This document shows positions 38,056 to 51,381 of a DNA stretch of 64,000 nt, piece by piece. The stretch is from Ifrita kowaldi (Eukaryota > Chordata > Aves > Passeriformes > Cinclosomatidae). The stretch's first letter is position 1; each line of letters opens with the position of its first letter. The notes below the pieces were generated by a model, which saw only the letters and a list, made by a program, of their open reading frames with translations, did not search any database and was not told the origin of the DNA. The stretch is from positions 1 through 64,000 of the forward strand of contig VZRS01007537.1 in NCBI GenBank assembly GCA_013398055.1, in the 5' to 3' direction. The translations under genes and the position numbers were made by a program.

Positions 38056-41000
38056 AGCTTGTAGTCTGCCTGAAGAACATCTTTGCATGTGTACAGTGCC
38101 TGGTGCAGCCCAGCATTCCTGCATTCTACCACATTGAAAAAGAGTTGGGAAAAGGGTAGTCTCTTCATTCCTGTTCTTCATGCTTCCTGTGTATGGTAAC
38201 ACAGGCTACTGCTGGTCTGTCACTCAGAAAACTTGCTCAGAGTTGATTCCAGTGTTCACCAGTGTTTGTCAGAGTTTGGAAATGACTATTCCAACATGCA
38301 TTCACTGCCTGGACTCCTTGTTCCTTACAATCCTTGATTATTGTTCTATTTTCTGGTTTTGGTAAATACTACAGTGCTTTGCTGCCTGCCGCTTCCAATC
38401 TCTTCCTAACCTCCCTGCAATCTCCTTGGCAGTGACTGTAATTTACTGTGAATTAGCCTAGTCACCAGGGAGCTCCTAATGGCCGTTCTGCAGGTTCACA
38501 GATTATCTTAAGCAACTGATATTTAGTGCAGAAAGAAGGAAAACTTCTAAAAGATTTAGTAAATGAAAAGTCTATTACAGAGCTTGGGGCTTTTTTGTTT
38601 TTCCTTTCCCCCCGCCATGCATCTTGGCTTTTCCTGCTTCAGATAGAGGCCAGCCTAGGCACATAATGAATCGTTGTGGAGAAAGGAGCATGAAGAAAAA
38701 ATGAAGGGAAACAAGTGTGCCAGAGTAGAGGAAAGATGCCAGTTCCTCTCTTGAGCAGCAGCAGCACAAAAGGGAGGTATCTGTTGCCTGCTGAGGCTCC
38801 CCCTGCACAAAGATGCTTTGTTGTTCTTTATCTTCCTCATGTTACTTAACAGCAGGGCTGGTTTGTACAAACCCAGATTTGAGCAGATAAGAAAATGAAG
38901 CTCTGAATTATTCAGCAGAGGAGGGAGGAGAGGATGTGGCTGGGGTTACTGGATAAAGCTGTGGCCTCCAATGGAGCTGCCTGTCCCTTGGGTTTTACAT
39001 CTAAATCTATTTGCTCTGCTTAAGCCTGGTTGTAGAAGAATTAAGATGATGGTTTCTTTTATTTACAAAGACGTCCCTTTCAGAGCAGCTGCAAAAAATG
39101 GGAGTAAAAAGAAAGACAAGAGATCTGCTGGTCCATTCTCATACCCCAGCAAAGCTGGTTAGAGCTGGGTCTCTCCCAGCAGACATGTGCCCGTACCAGA
39201 AACTCCCCAGGCAAGGTTAGCTGTGCCAATATGTCCCTCTGATGTTTTCCCTTCAGAAGCTTTTGGCCCTGAGCCCGCTGTCAAAGCCTCCCTAAATTCT
39301 TTTCTCTTGGACCTCTCAGACCTGCCCACCCCTGTTTTGGGAGCTCCTCTAGTTCAGGGAAAGCACTTGGTTCTCATCCCTTCGTTTAGTTATGTTGGAG
39401 AGTATTTGTTCAGTACGTCTCGGAGTTGGGTTAATCAGGCAGCACTCTGCTGATTTGGACACTGCTTGCCCAAGAACGGACCCTTTCATCTCTTGTATGT
39501 CTCTGCTGGTGCTTTGCAAAGAGAGATGGCAACGTGGAATAGACTGGGGGTTTCTCCTCTTTGCTTTGCTCTCTTTGCTCCCCTCCCAGCCATTGAGGGA
39601 TAATTGCTGTTGTGGTGCCGAACCACAGCGCTCTCTGCAGTAGCTCCACCACAACAGCTGCACCAGCTCTGATGCTTTCTCTGAGGGCTGCTGCTCTACA
39701 AGTCCTCCCAAAGAGTAAGCACAACTTCTTTCAGCTCCACAGTTGTTAGACAATATACTGATTTTAGGTGTCCTAGTCCCCTAGAGAAGCCTTTCCTGTT
39801 CCTAGAACTGGGAACATCATTTACAAGGCCCATATGGCCACGGCAGGCAAAGCTTTAAATTATTTTCTTCACTGCTGCTATTTTATGTGGGATAGCTTGG
39901 ACTGGCTGGATTGCTTCTACTATAACTACACCCATGTAGGGAGGAACAGAAATCCAGGGACAACAGAGACCTGCTGCTACTGTGCTTGCTGGTAGGGTGT
40001 AATTACATCATAAGTTTCATTTGCTCAGAAAGCTGACTTAAAAATTTTCTGCTCTCGTAACACACTTTGCAGCCCCCTCAGTTGTCCTGACGCTGATGAT
40101 TATAGGGCTGTGTTCTGTGTTTTGATAAGGAGATCGAAGTTAGCTTCTCCAGTCCTTTTCTGGAAGTCTTATTTTTAACCTGTGTCGTCTTGTTTGTTGC
40201 TGAACATGCCACATTGTGAAACTCCCACTTGAATCACAAGGGAGTCTATTCTGCTCCCATTCAGAAGAAAGGACATTCTGTGTCTTGGTGCTTCTTCAGA
40301 TGCTCAGTGCTGGGCTGGCATCCTGTTCAGAAATGCTGCAACAGGGAAAGAAGGGGAGAATCCTGATAGCCCATTCCTCAGCTGTGCTTTCCTCTGCTTG
40401 TGCACAAAGCTTATCCTTCATGTCAGGCTACCACCTTATCCACTCCCCCAGCTGCACAATGACTGACGTAGCAGAAACCTGACCAAGAAACCCAACTATG
40501 GAAATGTGAGGATTTTTGCTGTGCAACCATAATGCTCATGAACTTAGGATGTATTCCTGGGGGCACAGTTAAACAGTGCTTTTACACTCATTCATTGCTT
40601 TTGGACTCTCAATGAGCCCTTTAAGTAGAAGGATCAGTCCCACCTTCCTGGCATGCAATGCTGTCTTATTCCACTGTGCTTGTTTCCCTCCAGGACCAGC
40701 TTCCCTTCCCTTCTCAGCACAGTGAGGCATTCCTGAACCCAGTTTCGTTGAAGTCCCTTTAGGGTCAGAGACAGTTACAGTGTCTGAATCTCTCGTTATT
40801 ACAGAGGCAGCCCCCAGCAAAGCCTGATATTCCTCTCACTTCCTCCAGTTCAAAGTTTACTGTACTGTCTCCAAACTCCTGTGCAAGGAAACTGCTCTCA
40901 GCACCATCATCCATCTCCTTTTTGACATTGAAAGTCAGGCCAGGGCTTAATGGGTTGAAACACAACTCCTGCTCTCCAGCATCAGCTCTTCAGGGCCTGT

Positions 41001-43875
41001 TAGAGCCCTCAATCCACACATTGGAAAAGCATTGGCTTTCGCTGCTTTTTTTCTCCCTCATCAGACACAAATTAATGACCTTCAAGCAGTGCAGTGATAC
41101 TCCTTGAGCCCGCTACTCAGCTGAGCCACTTTGCTCTCAGCTGCAGAGTGCATTGGATACAAACATTTTCAAATTTCCTGGGGGGGTATCATGTTTGCCA
41201 GGAGCAGGACTCTGAGCTCTCTCTCCACACCCCTGCTGAATTACCCCGTTGATTAATAGCACAACTTGCAGTCCTCTTGCTCCTTGTAAACAGGAGCTCG
41301 AGCCCCTGCCATTTAACAGGGGCGTGGGATATGCGAAATGCTGAAATGTCAGCACATCACAGCACCCATTAATCATAAAGCTGCTCAAAAAAAAAAAAAG
41401 ATATGAAAAGGAAAGAAGAAAAAGGAATTATCAGAAATATCAAGGAGCCAATTTAATTGAGGCAAAGACATGCGTGGCGGCTGCTTTTTAACTTTACCTA
41501 CATCTCAATTAGGCAGGGTTGGAGTTCTCTTTGTTTCTGCTTTTGCGAAGTCTAAAACTCTGCAGGTTTGATCAATGGCAAGGGACAGAGAGGAAATGAG
41601 CAGAAGACGAAAGGGCTGAGTTTCCTTAGAAGCTGTCATGATAATTTATGGCCCTGGCTGATAAAACTTTTAACTAGTCAAATATGAGCTAGGAAATAGC
41701 AAAAGCAAAACGAGCCTTGGAGAAACAATGCCAACCAGATAAGTGTTCTGGGAAGCACCACCTGGCATGAGCAGCTTCTTGCCTGGGAGCATGGGAAAAC
41801 CACTCTTGACTCATGCTCATCTCTCGGCTTGCTGTGAACAGGCCTTGCTCTGGAAGAGCCAACGGGGCTGTGATTTTGTTTTGGTCAGGTCTGATTCAAC
41901 TGGTGACATCAATCTCTCTGCATGGGATATGGTGGCCGAGGAGGCTGGAGGGTGGTGTGACCAGTCTCAGCAAAAGAAAGTCACAGGAAGAACACAGGCA
42001 CATGGTGTCACTCAGGGCTCTACTTCTGACCTGTCCAACAGAGTAAGCAGCACCAATATGTGTCAGTACCCCACTATGGGAATCTTAACTGCTGTGGGAA
42101 ATGGCACTCATGTTTTGCTGTGCCTGTGCTTGCAGAAAACAGCCTCTCTGCCCTTTGAATCCATGCTCAACAAAAGAGTTAGCAAGACCTGGACGAACTG
42201 TACAGCTAGTGATATCTTTAATCCCTGGCAAATGCCACAGCATTTCTCCCTAGGACAGAGTGCCAGCATCCTGGACACATTCTAACCCACTCAATTCATT
42301 TAGCTGTTTTCAGATTTTCTGGCTGGTAAATGTGCAGTGCTTTAATAGCTGCTTTACCGTGCCTGACCTCTATCTTTGAAGATAATTGTGTGATGGTGAG
42401 GAGCAATGGATGTTTGCAGAATGAGAAGACCACCAATTGGACACCAGGAAGCTGCTTTCTGTTTGGGGAGCCTAAAGCCAACCGTCAGTTTGTTTTGAAG
42501 CAGAAATCCATGAGAGGAGTGAGTTAATGGGGTCTCCTGGTCTGTTACCCACACCACTGACATTCACATAGTCGTGTCTGTCACCCCAGATGCTGTGTCA
42601 CATAGTGACTGTAATAACTCCATGGTGCAAAGCATTGGCCAGTGTGTTTGCACTTTGCACATATTTTTAATGCATCTTAGACTTCAAAGTCTCTTTTTTG
42701 GCTGAAGACTGCCTTCTACAAACTTAATGACCTTTCACCCTTGCTAGGTTGGGAAAATCCATTCTTCCTTCCTTTCTCTTTAAACATCCCAGAATCCTGT
42801 ACCTGACTTTTTCAAGATACTCCAAGGAGAGAGGCAGTCAGGCGAAAGCTGATTGCCCTTTGCCCACCCAGCAGCTTCAGAGTCCCATGGGGAACTAGAT
42901 GGGCAGAAGCAGAGCAAGGCACAAGGGTCAGAGAGTTCGTCCCTCTTCCAGTCCTCAAAGCACCTCTGTGGGGGCCTTGGGACACACCAACATTCAGCCA
43001 CTGGCCTGGTGCTGGTCCCAGGGTTCTGCTCAGCACAATTTATTCAAGCTAGAAAGTTTCTCTGGAGTTTAGTGAGGGTCCAGGGAATGGGACACTGCTA
43101 CTCTCCTCTCTCCATACCAATTTCTTTAGAAGATGAATGCAAAAAGTAACTTGGGAACCTTTGTGGATCTTGGTCATAAAACCAAAATGCCTCCCAGCTG
43201 TGCTGTCCTACCCATCAGCAGTGAGGGGAGAGGTTGCATAGACCCCCTGATAGAAAAGGATGGGCTTTGTGGAGGCTGACAGTTGACAGAGAAACCTCTT
43301 GCCGAGAAGCTATTGTTCTCTGACTCTTGACCTCTGCACTGCCTTCTCCTCCTCCTCCAAGCCCAAGAGTCACAAGTTTGCACCCATAGGCATGGCAGAG
43401 GTGGTCAGAGGGGAGTGCTGCCCATGGCAGTGGCTACCTGCATGTAAGCTGTGCGTAGATCAAACCCACAGTCCTCCCAGTTTTAACAGTGGAGGTGATT
43501 AGCCTTGCTGCCCGTGGCATTTGTCAGGGGTTAAAAAAGTAAAACTATTCCATTGCTTACAGTCCTGTCCATCTTCCAGCACGTTCTCTTTTCAGTTGGA
43601 AAAACACTGGCCTCTCTCACCAAATTATCCAACATTTGAGCCAACATTTGATCCAACGCAGTTAATACATAAATCCTAGCGTGACTGGCAGCTACAGATG
43701 GGTGAACCAAGAAATTGCTTGACATATTTGCTTACACTGCATATGAAACCGCTTATCTTGTACAGGAAGGATAACTCTAAATTATCAGTAATCCACTGGA
43801 TCTTGGTGGTAGTTGAAACAAATTTGAAAAGATTTGCCAAAACTCCAGGATATCCATGTGTATAAATTTACAGAT

Positions 43876-43896
43876 TTATACATACACATACACACT
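43876..43896. repeat. Short (CATA/CA)n microsatellite
   Basis: An impure run of catacacatacacac type, an ordinary short simple repeat. Confidence 0.6.
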
Positions 43897-44185
43897 GTGT
43901 CACTGAAGGTGTCACCTGCACGGTGCCTATTTCTCTCACAAGCCTAGTCTCACATCAATTCCCCCATGTGTGAACAGTTTGAGCACTCTCATCCCTGAGG
44001 GCTATTCACAGCCATAAGCTGGTAGAGGGTTATTTCTCAAATGCGCTTATCAAGGTCACATTTGCCATCCTACCCTCTTACTTCCCTCCCTTCTTGACCA
44101 CGGAATTTCTCCTTCTCTCCCCCTTTCCAGGTGCCTTGCTTAAAGACTTGGACCAGCGCTGTTCTGTGCTGTAGGGGAACACTTT

Positions 44186-44270
44186 GGACCTGATTCTCAT
44201 TTACACTACAACAGATTTTACAGCACTATGGCAGTGGAAAGAAACCATGAGATGAATATAGATCACTCCA
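44186..44270. repeat. Possible ancient palindromic-type repeat fragment
   Basis: ggacctgattctcatttacact, followed by a ttttacagcactatggcagtgg block, resembles an old dispersed family in birds and reptiles built around cctgattctcatttacac...ttacaccactgtggtg. The same family seems to recur at 47778-47876. Only one end is clear here. Confidence 0.35.
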
Positions 44271-45839
44271 ATTTAAAGCTCCTTTATGTTATAAGGGAAC
44301 ACCATGAAAATGGAAATTGGGTCCCCTATTTTTAAAGCCTGTCGGCAGGTGCCCATAAAACGAGGAAAGAAACTTTCATTGCCTGGGCAATGGGAAATTA
44401 CATCCTTGTTTGCATTCCTCTTGGTTGTGCTGTGGGCCAAGTAAGGAGCAGAGTGCCCCAGAAGAGACCTCTGAGTGACAAATTGCAGGGCAAGCTTGGA
44501 TGCTACCTACCTGTCAGAGGATGGGATCCATGTGTAGGAGGATGTCAGTGGGCTCACTCCCAATGGGAAAGGCGGATGTGGAAGCCATGATTTGCATCCT
44601 GTGTCCACTCTCTGTTCCACGTGGGCAAGGCCAGGCCAGGGAAAATGCTGATTCACTGCTACAGCTGATCACATCTTGGCTTTTCTGATCACCCCCATCT
44701 CCACTTCCCATCTCTGTTAACACGTGGTACGAGTGGCCACGGCTGCCCAGAAGTGAGGCATTTCCACCAAGCAGTCCCCTCACTGGCAGCAGTCCCCAGG
44801 GATTGGTGCACCAATGCTCTGTGGTGTGGCGGTGAGGATGGTGGAGCTGACTCTGCTCTGCAGGAGTCCCTGCACGTTGCCTTGCTGTCCTTACTCTCCC
44901 TCTGAAACAGGACTTCTGCTGTCCCTGCTTGCTCAGTAGCCTTTGCTGACTGTCCTCTGGATTTTATCAACCCAAGCACTGGAATGAACCTGGGAAAGCT
45001 GCGAGGCAGCTGGGGCTTCCTGACTGCCTTGTTGTTCCCCACGGGAACTTGAATGTCACCCACGAGTACTGCTTCCCTCTTGGGCGAATGAAGATTCATT
45101 TTGTTCTTCATGTCTCTGGTAGTGGAAAGTCTGGGCTTGGAAGCTGATTTCCTGTAGCTCCTCAGTGGAAGGTTTGGGGCAAAATGCAGGAGAAAGGACT
45201 GCTTTCATCTTCATCTAGCACTGCTCCCAGCAGCTGGTGTGGGTCTGTGTACGTGGGGCTGACTGAGGGACTGGTGGGCAATTCATGCTGTCCATAAACA
45301 GAGGGAGCTGACAAGAATGTGACACGTGGACAGAAATGCAGGGGATGGAAAACTGCTAACCCAAACAAAGCCAATAATCTGTTTCCTAAAGATGTGGGTG
45401 CCATCATGGGCGAGGAGCAAGGAGAGGTAATTTAAACTGTTCAGTGACGTTGCTGTGTCTCCACTTAAGGGAAGGAAAAATGAGCTTTTGAGTGCAGAGA
45501 ACTCCATGAAACCCCTCCAGTACGCAGGAAGGTGGTGAAGCAAGGCAAAGAACAGCTGGAAATGTGAGAGGAGATCAACTATGTGGCAATGCCGTGATAT
45601 TGCTAGATGGCTTGCTTTCACCTGCAATATTATACTCTGCCCTGGAGATCTGTCCACAAAAGGTGTGGAAGTAAAAGGAGCTGTCAGTCAGGCAGAAAAA
45701 GGGTGGAAAATACTGGATTTTTTTATCAAACACAAGAGATAAATAACAAGGACAGGGTAGACCAGAGTGAAACAATAGATGGGTTAGACAAGGTGTACTG
45801 GAGGCTCCTAATTACCTTCTTTCTCAGAGATGATTCATT
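44271..45839. other. Unique non-coding DNA, no gene recognised
   Basis: No recognisable exon, RNA gene or repeat. Open frames up to 140 codons overlap on both strands and carry no recognised domain. Confidence 0.5.
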
Positions 45840-46000
45840 AGATAGAAAAACTGCATGTAAAAAGTTAGGAAATTATTTTTGTGTAATACATAGCTCCAGG
45901 TCTGTGGGAACTCCTTTCTGTCAAAAATTAATGTGTCCAAAAGACAGAATGGGACAAAAATAAAAAATTATGCATGAGTATGGATTATGGAAATACCCTT
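45840..46000 (+). repeat. Possible decayed CR1/L3-type LINE tail (weak)
   Basis: The words gttaggaaattatttttgtgtaatac and ctccaggtctgtgggaactcc resemble the 3' part of CR1/L3-clade elements (family form: aattatggaattcattgcca). A caaaaattaatgtgtccaaaag word also fits. The match is loose and no coding block remains. Confidence 0.3.
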
Positions 46001-47777
46001 AATTCTCTGGATTTGCTCTTTCCCTATGGGATGTGGGACACACTGGCTATGCAAGCAGGTGTCTCCCAGTCATGCTGATCTGTAGCCGTAGTTCCAGTCA
46101 CTTTGGCAACTCCAAGCTCATCCCTCTACCATTAACAAGGTAGTTACTCATCACCTAGGACATCACTGGTGGGCAGCACAAAGCAGGATTTGGCCTGGCT
46201 AATGTAACATTTATTCTGCAGGCATTCAGCTTGTGCAGCCCTTGTGGGGGCTACTGTAGGGGAATGTGATGCTCTTTCTCTTATGCTCAGGCTGTCAAGA
46301 ATCCACTCAAGCGATGTAGCCAAGTTTATTGGAAAATCATTGGAGGAAATCAGCTTTGCAGGTCATCTTTAAAGGCAGATGAACCTCATTCCCCTTCTCC
46401 CTCTTCTGCTGTTGGAAATGGGAACTGACAATGCCGGAGGCTGGGGCAAGGGTCCATTTCCCAGTCCAGCTGCTGACTCAAAGTCAAGTCTGTCCTCCTG
46501 CCTCCCCCCAGGCCCATTGTTTGTGGAGCAGAGATATTTACTTAGCAGTGAGGACAGTTCCCCAGGGAAAAAAAACATCGAGCTGTGGTGCTCATGTCCC
46601 TGATTCTGGGAGAGCAGGCAGGTGGCAGCTGGCCAGTAAACTTGCAGAGTACCTTTGAAGTGGCCCAGCCCAGCAGCCTCACTGGCTGCAGGCTGAAGTC
46701 TTCACAGCCTTTGGCTGGAGATGACGGGAGCCAAATTACTGTAACAGCCAGGACCGGTGTCAAGTGCAGTGCCTCACAAACCTCTGCAGCCTTTTCTGGG
46801 AATAGCTGCATGGGCAGATCTGCCAGGAACCCTACTAAGCCATGGGTGGTGCAGCAGTTTGAGCTGGGGTTCACATCCATGGCCAGGGTCTGACTTTCCA
46901 GCCCTGAGCTAGGGAGGGACCTCCCTGGCCAAAGGCAGTGGCTGTGGCTCTCCCCTGCTCCTGCAGCAGCCTAGCAACATTGTTCAGACAGAGTTGCTCC
47001 TGATGTACCCCCGTCAGCACCAAGGGGGTGAGTGGGGCTGTTGGGGCGCTGCTCTCATCTGAGGGATCAAGGCAAGCAGCCAGGAGGCTTACAGTGTGCT
47101 GTGCCTGACCTGAGCAGGGTTACTGTGGAGCGTGGGCAGCTGTTATTCCATCACCTGTGCAGCTCCAGCTTGGTGGCTCATTAGCAGGTAGGACATATTA
47201 GTAACTGTCAAAGAACTGGAGAGCTACCTTGTTGGGTGAATGGATGAAAACATTTTAACTCCCACAAAAGAGGGAGAGGCGGTGATTAGCTGGTGAGATG
47301 ACAATATGAAATGTCAGAGGCACAGACAGTAAGCACAACTGTTCATTATTATATTAACAGCTTTAATTTTCTGCCTTTAAACACCAGTTTCCCGTCAGTG
47401 CAATTAGATTGTGTCTGTGTGTTTAATTTAGATCAATATACTGCTGCGTTTGGAGTTCTCCTCACACATCCTCTGTGAGGCAAGAAGCAGACTAGCCAGC
47501 AGGAGCATCTTTTCTTATGTCCTTGAGGTGAAAGCCAGTTTGTGAAGAGGGTATTTAGGTGATGCATGTCCCCACGGCAGGTGAGTGTAACCTGCAGTGA
47601 TTTATGAAATTTCCACTGATTGGAGTGGGGAAGAGATGACGGCATAGGAACACCTTGAAGAGGCAGGCAGTACAAACAGCACATAGTAATATTTTTAGTG
47701 AATTATCTTACAGACCACAGAAAATAATGGGAGGAAGAGGGGGAGCGGAACAGACTCTCATGCCAGAAATTATTGAA
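46001..47777. other. Unique non-coding DNA, possible conserved element
   Basis: No recognisable exon. The part at about 47160-47420 is complex, unique and rich in homeodomain-type cores (ctcattagc, gtgattagctgg, attatattaacag, gcaattagattg), as many vertebrate enhancers are. Conservation cannot be tested from this sequence. Confidence 0.4.
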
Positions 47778-47876
47778 GGCCTGATTCTGATTGTGGTTAC
47801 ACCATTCTAAGTCTGATGTTGCTCAGATGATGTTAATGCTGCCTTGATGCCTGTAAAAGGGAGATCAGAATTGGGC
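47778..47876. repeat. MITE-like element with palindromic ends
   Basis: Starts gcctgattctgat (47779-47791) and ends atcagaattgggc (47864-47876). The ends are inverted repeats matching at 11 of 13 bases, enclosing about 72 bp with ggttacaccattctaag. This resembles a dispersed reptile and bird family with ends ggcctgattctg.../...cagaatcaggcc. It is too short to code, so it is a non-autonomous fossil. The family name is not certain. Confidence 0.5.
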
Positions 47877-49020
47877 TGGATGTTAAGTGCCAGAAAACAG
47901 TGCATTTAGGAATGGGATTTCCCTGGTTTCTCCTGTTTGAACAAGTACCAATATTTTTACCTGCTAGGCAAGAGGAAGGGAAGCCCAAGAGAGCACAGGG
48001 CTTCCTGCTGATTTCAACCTAGATTTTCTCAGCGTCAAGGAATTTTCAGTGTCAGTTGGATCTGATGCCACATCCCTGTCTCTCTCTGCAGACACGAGGG
48101 TGCCCTTTGTGCTCACCAGGGCAGGATGGCACACAGCTTTCACTGACATTTGTACCTTGGTGAGTGCTAATGACAGAATGACACTAAAACAGAGACTCCT
48201 GTGCTCTTTCCCCCTCTTTCAGCTTTGGCTCAGGATTTCTGTACATAGTTGCTCTGTACATTACATAGGGTATTTTTCTCCTGCATGGGCTAATGCAGTA
48301 TGACTCAAGGAGCTTTATTTTGAGTAGCTAGTCACGTTCTTTTCCTTTATTGCTCTTATAGCACTGATCTCTGCAAGATCTTCCCTCATTCCACTGATAC
48401 TCCTGGATCATCAAGTTTTCTCTGTCAGCTCAAATGTTTTACTTTGGTTTCTCCTCTACTTTAGTCTGGCCTCCATAAGCTCTGCTGCTCCATCCTCATC
48501 TCCTGGACAGGGAGGAAGCTTACTGCTCTGGGGAGACTGACCTCCAAGCTCTCTGTTTCCAACCCAGCCTGCTGCCCCCATGCTGGAGAGAGGGATAAAC
48601 CTAAAAGGATGGGCTGCTTTCCCCTCCTTCCTGAAAGAGGCTTCCAGGCACAAGAGGAGGTGGTGTCCTGTCAGTCATGCATCTCCAAGAAGTCCAGCAT
48701 GGAAATAACTGAACAAGGGATCCCAGCCCTGAGGGGGTGAGAGCGGGTGATCCACTAACCTTGACAGGAAACGTGAGCAACCCTGCTGCAGCACCATAGC
48801 CAGCACACACCACATACTGAGGGGATGCCAGAAAGACTTTGCCTGCCATGGAGACGTGCAGAAATGGCAGTGCTGGGTCTGGCACCCACTCCAGGCAAAT
48901 GTGGCAAAGAGTACAAGCAGCAGCCCCAGCACTTTAGCCTGGGTACCAAAACCTGGATGTTGGGCTTAAGATGAAAGCCTGGGCTCCCTGGAAATACATC
49001 ATGCATTACAGAACACAGGA
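47877..49020. other. Unique non-coding DNA, no gene recognised
   Basis: No recognisable exon, repeat or RNA gene; open frames are short and overlapping. Confidence 0.5.
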
Positions 49021-49105
49021 CCTGTCATGTTAGCTTAAACAAATGGTTCATCTAGCTCAGAGCTAGACTGCCTGGCAGTGGTCGGTAGCACAAATTCAGC
49101 CTGCA
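49021..49105 (+). repeat. Ancient amniote interspersed repeat fragment
   Basis: aaacaaatggttcatctagctc, then gagctagactgcctggcag and tggtcggtagcac, follows a common old reptile and bird repeat (agaccaatggtccatctagcccagtatcctg...gacagtggccagtagc). The match covers about 60 bp with many changes. It probably belongs to the 3' region of a CR1/L3-type LINE, but that link is from memory. Confidence 0.5.
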
Positions 49106-51210
49106 GAAATGGCCAAAACAAAGCACTGGGCCAGGATCCAGAGCTGGGCAGGGATCTGATTTTCAGTTTCTGAATATTTGGTTGATATTCTCATGTCATA
49201 TATATAATCTAAAAAGCTCTTCCTTAGTCCCATCTCTAGGATCTACCATTCCTCCTCCTCCTCCACTTTGCTGAGGCATCAGCAATTATAAGAAAATAAT
49301 GACACCTGAAGGCTGCATCAGACGAAAGAGCCAAGTGGCTGATAACCCTTTCTGCCTAGGGAGTGGTGTTTGGTCCCAGCTTTTGTCTGATACACGGCAG
49401 AACTGACTTTCCTTACTATCCAGTTTAGGGAAATTTAGAGATTGGTTTTAATCTCTGATCTCTTCTTCCTATAACACACAAGATTGTAGGTAAAACATTT
49501 CCCTGGATGTCTAGGCATCCCTCCTGCCCTGCCCTGAACCCCTGGCTGGACAGTAATTCTTACGAGGTGCAGCTCTCAGCATTTTTTCGATGGTGGGCTC
49601 CTCCCTTCCCTTTCAAAGTTAACAAAGTGCTTGAGCCTGCCCATGTGTTAATTCCCCATCCGGAGCATAACCCTTTCTGCTTTCCAGGAGGGAGCATAAA
49701 CATTACAAATGCAATCTCCAATGGGTAAAGAATGAACAATCACTTTCTTAATTTTTTTTTTAGGGCACTTTAGGGCTTTTATCAGCAAAGCATTGTGTCC
49801 ATTAAGAAACAAATTAAGTCATTCTGCAGGCAAGCTAAGTACTGTTCCCATGCCAGAATTAATACTGCCGCTTTCCACCAGGAATGTTTAAGGGTCCCTC
49901 CCCCATGCCCTGGGATTACAGCTGCTTTTAGTTCATAGATGGAGGATTAATCAGTGGAGCTCCTTTGCAGAGCTCCTGAAATAGAAATCACAAATCAGGG
50001 AGACTGGGAAGGAGTCTGGGAAGTGACAAATGTGAAATTATGTTGCACTTTGTTTGGCATCCATGCAGGGAAGACGACAGCGGTGGCTTAGATGTGCTCG
50101 CCTGATGTGGGATGCCTCTGGTTCCTTTGGAAGGAGACCTGGAGTTTGGGAGATGGAAACGCAGAGTGGGGAGGGTGCAGGGATGGCTGTGAACTTCAGT
50201 ATCCAAACAAGGAGTTGTGAGACTTGACAGAACCATGTGTAGGAGGAGATAGTGAGAGGCAGTAATTGAAACCAACACGCTGTTCTCTGCCATCAAGGGT
50301 GGAGATCCTGATTCATGCTGGTGTGAGACCAGAAGCTGTAAATTCCCCTTCCTTTTGGGACTTTCTTGACAGAGTACCCCAAATCAGACTCTTCTAGATT
50401 CCTTTTCCTCAAACCCACAGATGCTGACTCTCAGTCTGTCCCACTAAGTGCAAGACCAGAGTGTGAGCTGGTCTGCCTTGTTAGTATCACCTGCCTATGC
50501 TTGAATGCATTTAAATTTGTTGGAAGGGTTTCGGTATTTCATCCCCAGTTCATCCCCGGTGATGTTGCAGCTGTTTGCATATGATACAGGTGTGCAGAGA
50601 AGGAAAAATTAATGCAGTTAATTTTCGTGTAAACAGTACCATTATAAGTCCCTTTATACCAGTTAAAGTGTGACTGTGGAGGAGGAGGGAATACTGCTTT
50701 AATTACATGGGCTTTGAAGCTAATACAGTTAAGTCAGTATGAAAAATTATGCACGGACTATTCCTAAGGGTCTAAATTGAAACAATTCCTATTGAAGAGA
50801 AATTCTAATAGAGAAAATCACTGACAGAATGGTGTAGAAGGATAAGCCTTCTCTCAGCATCACACTCAGTACATTTTGCCCAACTGAAACTGCTGTATTT
50901 GGCTATGTTGTGGAGCTGAACTCTGATAGCTTAGCTGAAGGGAGCAGCTTGACAGAACCTGTCTTGGAACTTTGATTCCCCTGGGGTATTACTTAGAGAA
51001 GGATGAGGTGAAAGCCTGACCCCTAATAGAAAATATGCATTACTACAAAGATGCCTGAGGTTGCTAATTGGGACTCATGATACTGCCAAGAAAGTCAACA
51101 ACTGCTGCTCGTGATCTTTACCTGACCCTGTGTTGGGCCCCAGCATTTGCCCCTGTAGAGCATCAGAGGAATTTTGCATTACCTGTTGGGTTTCCCCACA
51201 AGCTTCGTAC
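49106..51210. other. Unique non-coding DNA, no gene recognised
   Basis: No recognisable exon. The part at about 49730-49990 has enhancer-like complexity (ttaattttt, ccattaagaaacaaattaag, gaattaatactg, gattaatcag) without repeats. A stretch near 50640-50690 (ttataccagttaaagtg) faintly resembles the palindromic family at 47.8 kb. Confidence 0.45.
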
Positions 51211-51381
51211 AATCATAGTATAATTCTGGTTGGAAGGGACCAAAGATCACCCAGTTCCAACCCCCCTGCCGTGGACAGGGACACCTCCCACGAGACCAGG
51301 TTGTTTAAAGCCCCATCCAGCCTGGCCTTGAACGCTGCCAGGGATGGAGCATCCACAACTTGTTCCAGTGCCTCACCAACT
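51211..51381 (-). repeat. CR1 LINE 3' end, reverse orientation
   Basis: In plus-strand order it reads aatcatagtataattctgg, ttggaagggaccaaagatc, acccagttccaacccccc, gccgtggacagggacacc, then ccagcctggccttgaacgc, tgccagggatggagcatcc and acttgttccagtgcctcacc. This is the reverse complement of a CR1 3' end, with the tail at the low-coordinate side. It is a young-looking, 5'-truncated copy. The open frame running through it (51130-51528) is therefore not a gene. Confidence 0.93.

Larger units (their letters stand above)
35791..44185. other. Unique non-coding DNA with two homopurine tracts
   Basis: No recognisable exon. The longest open frame is 180 codons on the plus strand (41743-42285), of uneven composition and without a recognised domain. 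A 13-base A run lies near 41387-41399. The stretch 41130-41390 is complex and carries several ATTAAT cores (ttgattaatagc, cccattaatcat), so it is a possible but unproven conserved element. Confidence 0.45.

Noticed and set aside
41743..42285. 180-codon plus-strand open frame
   Set aside because: No recognised domain, signal peptide or splice context; length is within chance for a 64-kb window read in six frames.
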